From the NCBI GenBank assembly GCA_963920765.1, contig OY987242.1, forward strand, positions 436,501 through 500,500: 64,000 nt of DNA, read 5' to 3'. Under the pieces are notes generated by a model. The model ran no database searches, had not been told where the DNA came from, and was given only the letters and a program-made list of their open reading frames with translations. The DNA is from Ulota crispa. Lineage: Eukaryota; Streptophyta; Bryopsida; Orthotrichales; Orthotrichaceae. Positions 35,160 through 46,570 of the stretch are shown piece by piece (position 1 is the first letter of the stretch; every line of letters starts with the position of its first letter). Made by a program: the position numbers and the translations under genes.

Positions 35160-38100
35160 CTATAGCTTGGCACCGAGAAGCTTTTCATTTGATGGTGAAG
35201 GAAGTACTCGTATAGTTCCTTCTTGAGCTAGAGAGGCTACTAGCTGCACCACTCATTGCCAACAAAATATATGTCAGCTACTGTTGTTAAAAACATGGAT
35301 TTTTCGTCCAGGTTTCAAACTACTTGGATACAGCGTTATCCATAAACACATCCAGCGGAGAAGGCCAAATAGAAGAAAAATGACTATACCTCACCACTTC
35401 GAGTGTAGATTCGACCAAAGCACAGAGCACGTGAATTGCATGCACGGTGGCTCTCCATCTGAACCAATCAATAAGCACACGCATCCGTATAATGTGACAG
35501 AAGCTACTTTAACGAACCATCTCTTTGACAACAAGTAGAGATTGATTAGAGGGACGGACACCAGCTGAACATCTGGCGAAGTGGCGCTTTCGGGTCTCTA
35601 ATGATATAGGGCGTTTGTAAGTTAATGAAAGGACAATGGAAGCAAAGGTAAGTCCTTGCTACTTGAAAGTAAAAGCAGATGAGAGGGAAGATTGAGATTG
35701 AACGTCTAGATCTTACCACAAAAAGAAGATACTCATCTGCTCGAAAAGGTCGGTGAAACCATATCCTGCACCATGTCAAAGCCAAAGTTTAATTGCCAAT
35801 TTAGATGTTGCTTATCAAACAGGCAGGCATCATGAAGAAAATTGGATATGAAAATGGGTGGCAGTAACGTAGTGCATCCTAAAGAGGATTACGAGTGGTC
35901 GATGGTGAAGCCAATGACTGGATGCTTGTTCACCACCATGGTGTGGGGCATCATTGCAGTCTCCAGAAACGACCAATCGAAAGCGTAACCAGCTGCACAC
36001 CTGATCATATCATCCCACTTATTGGTTTTGGTTTATGAAATCAGATTGCTGAGATAATCAACTCGAGAGCTTTAGCCTCTTATGTGCTGGTTTGAGTCAC
36101 TTGTTATTTCCCAAGGCTGACTGAAATTCTCATGTACTGATGTACCTATGCAGAGCTTCATCATCACCCAATTTTCCGTTTGTTCGCACCCAGAATCTTT
36201 GTCTGCAGAAGAATCCAGGTCCATCAGCTCCTGAGTCAAAATCCTGTTCCAGTATATTGAAGAGTCTTGACAGCCATGGACCATGGAATGTTCGCACATG
36301 ATGCTGTATGTTTACTGCCCCGTCCGGCTATCGTCAATTTTCTTGTTCGTGACTTGGTGCTACTATTTAGTAAATGTGAAACTATATATCATGTTATTAA
36401 AGAGAACAGATATCCCTCACTATTTGAAACGAATTTAATTCCTGTCTAAAATGGACGGAATTCATGCAAACATACCGAGGCTCTTGAGGTTCCATGGTCA
36501 ATCGACTCCTACAATGGAAGTATCTGAGGTCCAAGGTTTCGCTCATTCTCAGGCACGCAACAGCTGCCTGCCGGATGTATCTAGAAGCAAGAGAGCTCAA
36601 GTCAGACTGAATTCGGATTGAGGTTCGGCCATTATTGTAGATGCTGTACATTATAACAGGCCTCCATCCGACTCAAGCTAATGCTACAAAGGAAACTGTC
36701 CAAAATGACAAAAATATGTCCAAATCAACATGGCAAAATCTACAGAAATTGTCCAATTTGACAATTTTTTTGTCATTTTGGACACATTTAGTCAATTCGG
36801 ACATGTCAATTAGGACACAGTTTCTTGCATTATAATGCAGAATAACTTAATAAGACATATTACAAAACGACTTCTGAAACTCTTAGACAATTTAATTTAA
36901 AGGTCCTTTCCCATCACATTATTCATAGGAAGGTCTTATTATGGACATAATGATCCCAGAGAGGATACTTCGTAGGGAGATGTCAAACAGTTCATGAAAC
37001 ACTCTAATCAACTAAAAATATAAGTAGTAGAACGAAACCTCATGAACAAAACGAACCCTTGAAATCAGTCGCTAGCACATAATTTTATACTGACCTAGAA
37101 TTTGAATGAATGCAGACCAGTGAAGTCTCAAAGCTTAACCATGTGCAGGAATACTCACTCCGGAAGGTGTGTGTCGTTACAAAGCGGCCCCAGCAGTTCC
37201 TCATAGGTAGGGAGCTGCGACCATGATCCATATTTGGAAGTTAAACCGGTGAGTGACTGCACTGTTTATTCGAATTAGCGTATGATACACTACTCTATAC
37301 GCTATGTTAAATCAAATACCATATACAAGCGTACTTGTTGATGAACGCCATTTACTGTACTGTACTTTGGATCTTGAATTCATGCGACTTGTTGACTGAA
37401 CTTCTGTTGCTCCAGTGAAAATTTACTCAATTGCTTCTTAATGGTGGTTCCAAGGTTAACAAGTTCACAAAAACAATTCTTGTACTCTTCAAGGCGCAAT
37501 TTTGATGTTACAGAAAATCATGAGTAACACCAACTAGAATGAAGGGTGCATTGGATAGGTTACGGGCAGAAATAATCAGAACGCAATTTGGTATCTAAAA
37601 TTCGTGTATTGCACCCAGAATAATGTTTATTATCTACCAGTAATAATTTAAATGAAGTAGTTTGCTTGTCAAGTAATTAGCAGATGGAACTGAAAGCTTA
37701 CCTCATTGGGAGAAGGCGTGTTTGGCATCGGATCTTGATGCTCAAGTCCATTTTCTGCTCTCTGTAATTGATTTGTGGAATAAACTTGTGAGTCTTAAGG
37801 GTTCAAAAAAAATCTTTTATAATAATGCTCTGCATTTCCTGTAGGGCGTAGGCTAGATAGTGATGTTGTTGTGTCTGAAATACTTTAATCGCGGTCACAG
37901 AATAAATTTTCCGAGTGCAGGTGATGTACCTGAAAAGATGCATACATGACGAAGCAGACTTTGCCTTTCTGCATGGCTTGCACGTGCCGTGTTGCAAAGG
38001 TGCGACCAATCCGAACCCTCTCTACCTTGAAAAAAATAGGTACTGCGGAGAAGAAATCATTTGTGGCTATAAAACTTCAATCTGATATCAACCCTTAAGT

Positions 38101-41061
38101 GTCCGAGGATTTTATGCTAGATTACTTCTAACTTGATCCTTTGTATTGATAATTGTGATGGGCGGTTGACATTCTAGCACTAGGAAACGAAGAGGGGGAA
38201 GAAAAGAACATACACGAAGGGATCCCACCGCGGACGAAGTATGAATGAAGGCTGTGGACAACGAGGGCTGGGTCCACCGTCTTGGACGCAGCTCCCAAAG
38301 CCTGCACAAAATTGAATCTTTGGACGTCACAGACTGCGTCGATAGGATTCAATAGATGAAACTCTGCAGGTAGGCCTACTTACTGCGGCAAGATAACAAT
38401 TTGTGGGGTGGACGAGAATTACTCACCAAGCCCACCATGCGGCCTCCATACGTGTTACCCCAGAATGTAGGTGCCTCACGCATGGAATGGGCTTTAAACA
38501 CGTCATCCTGGCATGTGCACAGACAAGACCACATGTGAGTGCCACCACATATATTAACAGTGTTATTTTGTTACTGAAGATTCCTACAGGTGATCTTAGA
38601 TAGCGGTTCATTAAGATATCCATTTGATGTCCACCACCTCTCGTTAATCTTTGTGTCTCTGATGCTCGTGAGATTTGGATGCTTTCAATACAATGCTGGT
38701 GTATAAGTAAACAAGTTGGAAGTTGGATTAATGAATCCCGTCACCACACGTGCACTCATAGCAGTTGGTATTACAAAGAGGCTTACCACACTAAATTATA
38801 ATGAACGGACAGGTTATGATGCGGAGGCATACTAATCACTAGAGGAACTGCAACGAAGACAGAGGAGGAAACTTATTTCATTCGGGCATGCTTCCAGCAT
38901 CCTAAGTGGCATATGAATGAAAGATGACATGGCGATGAAGAAGCAGGTATTCTTCTTCCAGGTACTCCTGCCTGAAAGTCCATGAAAGGGTGAAAAGGAG
39001 ATAGTTTTTACTTAGTATTCGTGCCATGAGGGCTTAACCCAGCGAAAGCGGTTCTGCATGCCTCTACTGTGGTACAGTAACGTTATAATTGTTATTACTA
39101 TCGTGTAACATCATGCGATAGACTCCTGGATCTCACCTCTACAATTTCCAGCTGTAACAAACGCTCCACTATAGACAGATCCCCAGGTAGATGTCTCCAC
39201 GTTGATGCGGGAGAAAGATATGGCGCTTGCTCATTTGGGATCAAAACGCACGAAACCTGGAGTTGTGAATCAGCGAGATCACTCCACAGATTAGCTCAAA
39301 CGGCATACGCCATGAACTCTGTAACTCAGAGCTAGATGCAGCATGTGCGCTGATCATGCATGTACCTCCGAGCGAGCAGTTATGTCATGCTTGTGGAGTT
39401 GCTCTCCTGGTTCGACGGAAGCTGCAAGTCAAACAACCAGAGTTACAACCAAATTCATTAAGAATGCAAATGACTTTTAGATGGTGCGCATTACTCGTCC
39501 ATTCCTACCAAGCATTTTTTGCACATAGGTCTATCATCGATGTAATTGAGAAAGTGGATGGGTAGCTCGCTACACCCTCTACTTTTTACAAGCACAATGG
39601 ATGCACTGCTGAAAGTTGTGTATGAAAAATGGATTATCATGGCAGGAAAAAGTGCTCTTTGACGAATTAGTGAATGTGACGCCATGAATTCAGCAGTGAT
39701 GTTGTGCTCAGGGTGATGTTGGATCGCACTATTGTGACCAAGCCAACTCCAATCGCCTTTACATAGCACCCTGTTTCTATTGAACTGCCGTATCATGGCT
39801 ATGTCATGGGGATCGGGAATTCGTACCCTGGCCGAAGTAATCGCCCGGCGATAAGTCCTTTCTTGTACCCTCGTCTATTCTTTTCAAGATAATTTCAGCC
39901 TGCAATAGACAGAATGGAAAGTGGAATCAGCAGAACGCTCAGCAAATTACACGCATAGCTTGCAATAACATGGTTTTGTAGTATAATTAGATACTCCGAT
40001 ACTTGTTAGTCAACACCATAGCCTTCCTCGGGAGAAATGATCATGAAGAGGTAAGAGAAGCATGATGCAGTTCGTAGGCAGACCTTCCCGTGATTCGTGG
40101 GAAGGCTTATGCATGATCACATGTTTGCGCTTATTTGCTTGCGAGGAGCTCGCGTCACTTTCTAATACATTTAGCATAGATCTGGTACAGTAAAACGGGG
40201 ATGGCTACCCATCACTGACCTACTTAATAGTCATCTACCCATTGCAAACCTCCCAATTATTAATTAATGTCCAGAATTCATTGTTTCTACAGAAAATCCT
40301 GACTAAGAGTACAAGCTGTTCTTTAACGTAACTGGCTATTTAGAGGTCAACAATACTCTCAAACTACCATGAAAAGCAAAAATGACAATTAGTGCTAGAA
40401 AACCTAATCCGTTCCTTCCAACAACACAGGCATGAATTCGATCAACAATACCACCGAAGAATTTTACAAACCCCCGAGCAACAGCCAGCAAATCCTCGTC
40501 GTAGTGCACATTTTGAGTTTTTGACATGGTGAGTACCTTGCCCTTCCAGATTATGTACAGTCCTTCACCCGGTTCGCCTTCTTTCACTAACTGCTCACCG
40601 GCGCCTGCAATCAGTTAATGAACAAGCGCCAAATGGTAATAAGTTAGTCAAGAATAAAATTTAACAATTGTGCAAAGGGGAGCACGATTCTACAGAATCA
40701 AGTCAACCAACCCTCTGAGTCATGTCACGAGAAGAGATTGAAGATATCAATTGTACCGAAGTGTCTGAGCTGTGCATGTTGCGAAATTCGCTCAAATGAA
40801 GTTCCTGGGAGGCGCTGCAGGAAAGGCAACGACCCCAGCAAATCCAACACTGCACCATCACCAAGCAAGCATGCATAAGTTCACACTCGACGGAACCCCA
40901 GTTCCAGACCAGCTTGCAGACTCCGACAAAGAAGACAGACTCGACCTCAGCGTGACTTCCACGAGGACGTGCCGCTTGGTTGCAACAACAAAAATTTAAA
41001 ATTGGCCAGGCATTTTATCACCGTGCTGACGCTCTGGCGAGGAGATGGGCTCCATAGCCAT
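35160..41061 (-). CDS. Acyl-CoA thioesterase II (TesB type) with N-terminal cNMP-binding domain, 18 exons
   Basis: Hydrolyses acyl-CoA to fatty acid and CoA, probably in peroxisomes. Exons (minus): 41061-41022, 40849-40757, 40604-40537, 39899-39827, 39421-39366, 39256-39137, 38507-38427, 38301-38214, 38179-38133, 38025-37930, 37761-37702, 37214-37159, 36580-36476, 36202-36146, 36000-35893, 35765-35717, 35458-35390, 35243-35160; 449 aa (plant homologues about 430). Residues 14-115 are the CNB fold (LGSLPFLQRLP, KEGEPGEGLYIIWKGK, GDYFGQG). About 145-255 is the first hot dog (ALGAASKTVD, VVHSLHSYF, VQAMQKGKVCFVMYASFQ); about 300-445 the second (FTIDHSIWFHRPFRADEYLLF, split over two exons, and LVASLAQEG). 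The C-terminus AKL is a PTS1 signal. The Thr usually found between the two catalytic motifs is not seen. The exon 8/9 junction and the exon 17 acceptor are the least certain. Confidence 0.9.
36684..36829. mobile_element. Small TGTCCAAATTGACA-rich MITE in a thioesterase intron
   Basis: The left CTACAAAGGAAACTGTCC and right GGACACAGTTTCTTGCA form weak inverted ends. The interior repeats TGTCCAAAT/TGACA motifs in both orientations. A relative with the same motif lies in an IFT122 intron at 59951-60114. Confidence 0.5.
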
Positions 41062-42698
41062 AGAACTAGCCCTGCTCATCCACGGCTTTCAAATAACACT
41101 CGGGCCGAAGTCGATATCCTTGGGCTACACCCTCTCGTGCAGACCTCTTTCACGAGCGCATGGTGTTGCATGAACCCACAGCAGGACTGAACTAGCGTTA
41201 ATTTATCGAGTGCTCTTGAGAGAAGAATGACGACGGAGGTTTTCCAGAAGCGTGTTCAAATTACCGACAAGGCTGCATCCAGCGGGGCCAATTGCAACAC
41301 TCGGACCAGAGCAAGCTCACCATCCACGGCTCCACCCACGGTCAATCTCTGCACTCACTCCATGTGCTCCATACCCACCTGACAGCGCTCCTTCCTGCAG
41401 GAGACTCTACAAAACAACGACGAGCAAAAGCTAACGAAAATACTGCATTCTTGGCTTCGTGTCCAACCCCCTTGCAACCCTGCTGCAACAAAACGAGACC
41501 GGAGGTTGACATCCCCCTGTAGACCAGACTACCCTCTCCCTCTTCGTCCTTCCCACAAATCGCTGCCAACTCTCTGCCCAGGCTCCGTCTGCACTGTCGG
41601 TATATGGCCTGGCTCACACCGTGCTCGTGAGCGTGTCCGCTGCAGCAGCCAATTTTGAATGGCTTTTTTCATTGGTCGAGAGATACGCACCCTGGAATGC
41701 ATGGATGTGAGGAAAACATGCTTAGAACCATCCATCCATCCACACATGCTTCCACGTTCATCCATAATCCAGCTATGGTTTGTAACTTTCTTCCACATAT
41801 TGGCAAATCTAATGATATATCAGAGGAACTTGACGATTTCATCCCTTAGTTTCTTTGCTCAATTATGTTTTGGTGGTAAGGTAACGGGACTCAAAGTCAA
41901 GTAAGGTTCATTTTTGCAAAATTTACTGAATCTTTGATCGATAAGCCTCCAAAACCAAGCTTTGACACTCTGGTTTGGTTCTTGAACCTCACTGTTTCTT
42001 TGATTTCTACTCGATTTTGTTTTAACGTCGAAGTAATCTATGTCAAAAGTAAAATTGAGTTTTTCAAAATTTTGTAAAAAGGTATCTACCTTATTGCACT
42101 GGTAGAAAAATGACCTCTACAAACAAAGTTACACTTTCAAAACTTGGTTTTCGGAAGCCTAATGCTAAGTTGTAAAAGTCCAAATGAACATATAGAACTA
42201 AATTCTAAATCCAAACTCTAACATTGTAACTTGATTTCCACAAAAATTATATCATGTTATACACTATAACCTTTGATAATTGAGAAGGCATGGATGTAAA
42301 CTCTTTTCATACATGCTTTCATTGATTAATCCCTAAAGCCATGTGTGAGCGCTTTTTTCTCCTTTCATGAGGAAAAAGTAAACACAACCGGATTCTAAAA
42401 CAAGATATGAAAAATTTCAAAATAGTTGGGTGAAATGCATTAGTTCCAACTACTACCTTCCAAACAATGAACAAACTTCAATTTTTATGTTTAAAAACTT
42501 TTCCTAGATAGTTAAGTTGTTTTAACAAGTTAAATTTAAAAAAATATAAAATTCAAACATCATAATTTAAATCTAAAATGAAAGATGGAGGATCATACCT
42601 CCATCTTTTCTACCTCCGTGAGCCATGTATCATCCCCGGGCTCCATAACCAAACCAAATCAACACTAAAATGAAAACTCACTTTTTTTTTCTTTTGTT

Positions 42699-42702
<4 letters not shown>
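41062..42702. promoter_or_regulatory. 5' region of the thioesterase gene
   Basis: The 41.1-41.8 kb part is clearly richer in GC than its surroundings and likely holds the thioesterase 5' UTR and promoter. Open frames there (for example 41342-41617 and 41529-41798, minus) have no recognised similarity. From about 41.9 kb rightward the sequence becomes AT-rich and repeat-like. Confidence 0.45.

Positions 42703-42762
<60 letters not shown>
42703..42762. repeat. (TA)n microsatellite, about 30 units
   Basis: An uninterrupted run of about 60 bp of alternating T and A. Such tracts are highly variable and prone to assembly error. Confidence 0.97.
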
Positions 42763-42767
<5 letters not shown>

Positions 42768-43036
42768 ATTTGGTTTTTTAGTTTTAAAAGAGAATAATTA
42801 ATCATAATTAGGGAGTTATTAATTAGGATTAGCAATATCTAATTAGCATAATTATAAGGCTGCTGCTAAACATGAGTTTGGTCTGGCGCTAGAGTTAGAA
42901 ACTCTAGCCTTTGATATTTTTTTATTTATTGTGGATATCTGTTTTAACCCCTGCTGCCCGTTGACATCAATGCAACGGCCGTCGTTTGTTGTGTTATCCT
43001 GTCAACAAATGGCGCTCCGCGTTCTCCAATTAAAAA

Positions 43037-45189
43037 GAGCGCTTTGAAAACACGCAGGGTATCTCACTGCAATCGTGCATTGCTAACTAAAATCGTCATC
43101 AGTCTTGATCTTCACTCTTCAAATCTTTAATCTTCAGTCTTCTATTAGCCTATTCTATAGTTGTCTCTAGTAATATAAGGGTAAAGATAGGAATAAAAAC
43201 CCACTAAATACGGAACGGGTAAATCGAGACAGCAAACACAAGCTGCCATCCGTATAAAGAGATCCTAAAATCAAATTCACAATTTTGCTGGCCAAAACTC
43301 CAGATCGTGAAAACAGAGCAAGTCTCGACCATGTAGGTAATCAATCTCACATCGTCACCACGACAATAAATGAGGTTAAATTTAATTTAACCCAAACTGC
43401 CCGCAACAAGGTTTACAAAACATAATGAAAATAAATTGACAAACGAGTCTCTAAAACCGGTTAAAAATAACAAAGCCACATCCCACACATACATAAAAAA
43501 TAAATCCAAAACATTCCTCTTAAAATTTTCATATTTTTAGATCTTCAAGTTTTCATGTCTTCAAATCTTCATGTTTTAATAAAAACAATGAGAAAAATTA
43601 CAAATAACAAGTCTTAGAAAAGCTATGATCTTCTATCTAGTGCCATTGATGGTTCAAAAATCCAAATGCTAAGTATAATAGCAATTTGAACATTTCTTCT
43701 AATCTTATAATATCCCTCCAAATTTCAACTCAATCTAAGTAATTGTCCAAAAATTATGCGGATTCAAAGTAAAAGCTCTTCTTCCTCTTTGCAAACTAAA
43801 CACTGCCTCTATAAACCTCTATAATTTTTGTATTATATATCACTCATAAAAACGTAATATCAATTTGAAAAGATGATATCAATGGTTACAACTTCTAAAA
43901 TTTTCATTTCAAAATAAAACTATGTCCAAAAATTCTAGTCAATCAAAATGTGAGTCTCAATTTTTTAGAGAGCATCCAAACCCCCAACTTCTATCTACTA
44001 TAACTTCCTCAATAAGATTCCAAATTAAATCATTGAAAACAATTCGAAAAGCTATGACAACAAAATATTACTTCTAAAAATTTAAGAAAAAAAATTTATA
44101 ACGTCCAAAAATTGTAGCTCTTCAAAATTTTAGCCTTCTCTTAATAAAATGGCAGCCACTTCCAATCCTTCACAACTTTAATCCTTTACACTTCTATAAC
44201 TTTTTCTTCCAAGTTTCAAATCTTGAGTTTAAAGACTTTCTAGAAAGGTAAAAGTAAGATAAATACTTCCTTAAAATCTTGTTGCAAAATAATATACAAA
44301 TCATAAGTCATGGCTTGTCAAAGTCTCAGCCTTTCTTCATAATTTGGCTTTTGACTCTAAAATTCAAACACTCATAACTTTTTCATCACATCTCTAAATT
44401 AAACTTGCAAACTCAATTTGGAAAGATAATCAGACAAAAAATAACTTCTTTAAATCTCAATTCAAAAACATGTATATACAAAAGTTCTCTCACATCAAAG
44501 TTTTGAGATTTTTCTCTTTTTCTATCAACACCCATACACTAATTTCTAACAACTAAAGAATCTTTCTTCTTTAATTTTGACCCTATCTAAAGTAAGAAGG
44601 TGAGGCACATCAGCCCATGCCCTTTTCTATTTTAACCCCACCATAAATGTCAAACTTTTTTTCTTTACACATTTTTCTCATTCACTTTTAAATCTTTAAT
44701 ATTTTTATTCAAACAAAGACAAAACATATGAGCATTCCAAAACATCTAAATAAATATATAAAAATGATTAAATTACAAAAATAATTCCATCTTAAAGTGG
44801 CCACGTGCCCTTGCGGGCATATAATATTGTCAAACGATTATCTTCAATTGTCAATTGTGGACTTGGTTGACTAGAGAAGCGGTCGTCTCTGGCCGCACGT
44901 CGGTTTGGATTTGAATCTCATCGGACTTGTCGAACGATGATGGCGGTTCACGGCTTAGCGGCTCACGGCTTGGCGGCTAGTGAGGCAGGAAATTGGCTTA
45001 GCCAATTCGCTACCTACTTTCATAAGCTGTACATGTGACAAGACGGCGCAATGCACTAGAATCTATAGCCGCTGCGCTATCACCAAACCGTGGTCTTTAC
45101 CACGACTACCCTTTTTGCTACAATTGTTGATTTATTGAAATCAACACAAACATAAATAAATAACGAGTATTTACATGATGGAGTGATCT
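43037..45189. repeat. 2.15-kb dispersed repeat, copy 2
   Basis: Near-identical over its whole length to 17042-19210, with only scattered single-base changes seen by eye. It begins at GCGCTTTGAAAACACGC and ends near GATGGAGTGATCT. Flanks differ from copy 1, so these are separate insertions and not a local duplication. No coding sequence. Confidence 0.85.
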
Positions 45190-46570
45190 CCATCAAGACA
45201 TGTACCCTCTTTACGGAGCAAGTTTGAACTAATATAGAAATAATAGAACTGGAGAAAAAAATAGAATTTACAATCAAATTAAACTCTCACTAGAAGACCT
45301 TATTTTTATGATTTTTCTTCTTTATCTCAATCAAAGTTGATTTAAACCACAGGTAAAAACTTGCAAAAATCCATTATTTTGCTATCATTAGAGTAAGTTT
45401 GACCTAAATAGAGAAAAAAAATATAAAAGAAATGTTAGAGCTAGTAAAGAAATAAAACTAAAGGAAGAAGATGTCGAACACTAAAATAACACAATTTACA
45501 AAAAGGATATCTTCAACGTCGAGATCAGAGAGTTCATATCTTTTGTTGTTAGCTCAAGAAATAGCGCCAAAAGTCGAGTTCGAGAATTGAAACATTGACC
45601 TCAAGGCTAAGTGCGTAATTCATAACCATTAGACTGCCGATCTCAACATTGAAGACGTATGTCAACTCTTTCCAAGCCAATATGTACTAGATTTTTTTTT
45701 TTGAAATGATGTAATCACTTACATTTTGAGGAATATTATAAGTTGTTGCAAAACCTCTAGTACATACATTGTATACTAAATTTGTGGCAAAGGCCTTAGA
45801 AGTTTTAATACCACAAATTCTTGGCCATCTAGGATTTGAATCCTTGCAATGGTTACAAAGTCTTCTATATTGGCAAACTAACCATCTAATAGGGTTTATA
45901 ACTATGGTTCTTTGTTCACATGATTCTCTAAATAAATCATAAGTAACCTGAACCTTGGAGGCCAAGGTCCTTGCACTTGTTCATCAAATGGGATTTTAAC
46001 CAAAGATATATCTTCCTAGGTGATTTTATTCTTGACGTTGTTGCTTTCTTGGATTTTGAGGTTAAATGATAGGCTACCTTTCTTTTACTACATGCACCGC
46101 CGGATCTTCAAGATTTTGAGGTGCAAATACTACCAAAGCATCCGGCATTGATGTTCCATTGAGATTGAATAAAGGCTGTACCCCTTGATCATTTCTAGAA
46201 TTGCTCATGACTTCTACTCTGTGTAACCCCTACTTGTCTGCCCCAAATGAAGTTGGCTTGAATATAAAGATAATAAACATGTGAAAAACCCACCTTTGTC
46301 TCTTGACAAAACAAGTTTGATTTAAAAGGAAAATATAATTAAAGATGTAATGACAATACCCATTAATTTTATCTTAAATAAAATAAAAATAAAACATTTC
46401 CAACTTTTTTCATATGTCACGACTGGTACGTTTATTGGTCAGGAATCTTGCAGGATTTAGCTAAGTAGATCTGGACCAAAGTTAAAAAGTATGAAGTAAG
46501 TGAACAGATATCTTTCTACGCACTAAATTCTTACACTGAATGACCTAACTGACATAACCCTGGGAGGCCG
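45190..46570. other. Spacer between two copies of the 2.15-kb repeat
   Basis: It lies between copies 2 and 3 and carries tRNA-like minus-strand sequence near 45560-45660 and the SINE candidate at 45692-45905. The 92-codon frame at 45687-45965 overlaps that SINE and is not a gene. No retrotransposon protein seen. Confidence 0.45.
45692..45905 (-). mobile_element. Candidate tRNA-derived SINE
   Basis: On the minus strand, GGATTCAAATCC (45843-45832) is a close B-box match. GATGGTTAGTTTGCC (about 45887-45873) sits about 35 bp upstream in the A-box position. The unit ends in a run of A (T run at 45692-45702 on plus). Length about 215 bp. The 5' end and target duplication are not resolved. Confidence 0.4.

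Noticed and set aside
35546..35785. 79-codon minus frame containing the WFHRPFRADEYLLF motif
   Set aside because: Only 35717-35765 is coding (exon 16 of the thioesterase); the rest is intron read-through.
41252..41904. Several overlapping open frames on both strands
   Set aside because: Overlap in many frames reflects higher GC in the thioesterase 5' region; none shows a domain or splice-supported extension.
45560..45660. tRNA gene on the minus strand
   Set aside because: It has A- and B-box-like runs, but the acceptor and anticodon stems do not pair convincingly; at most a SINE or tRNA relic.
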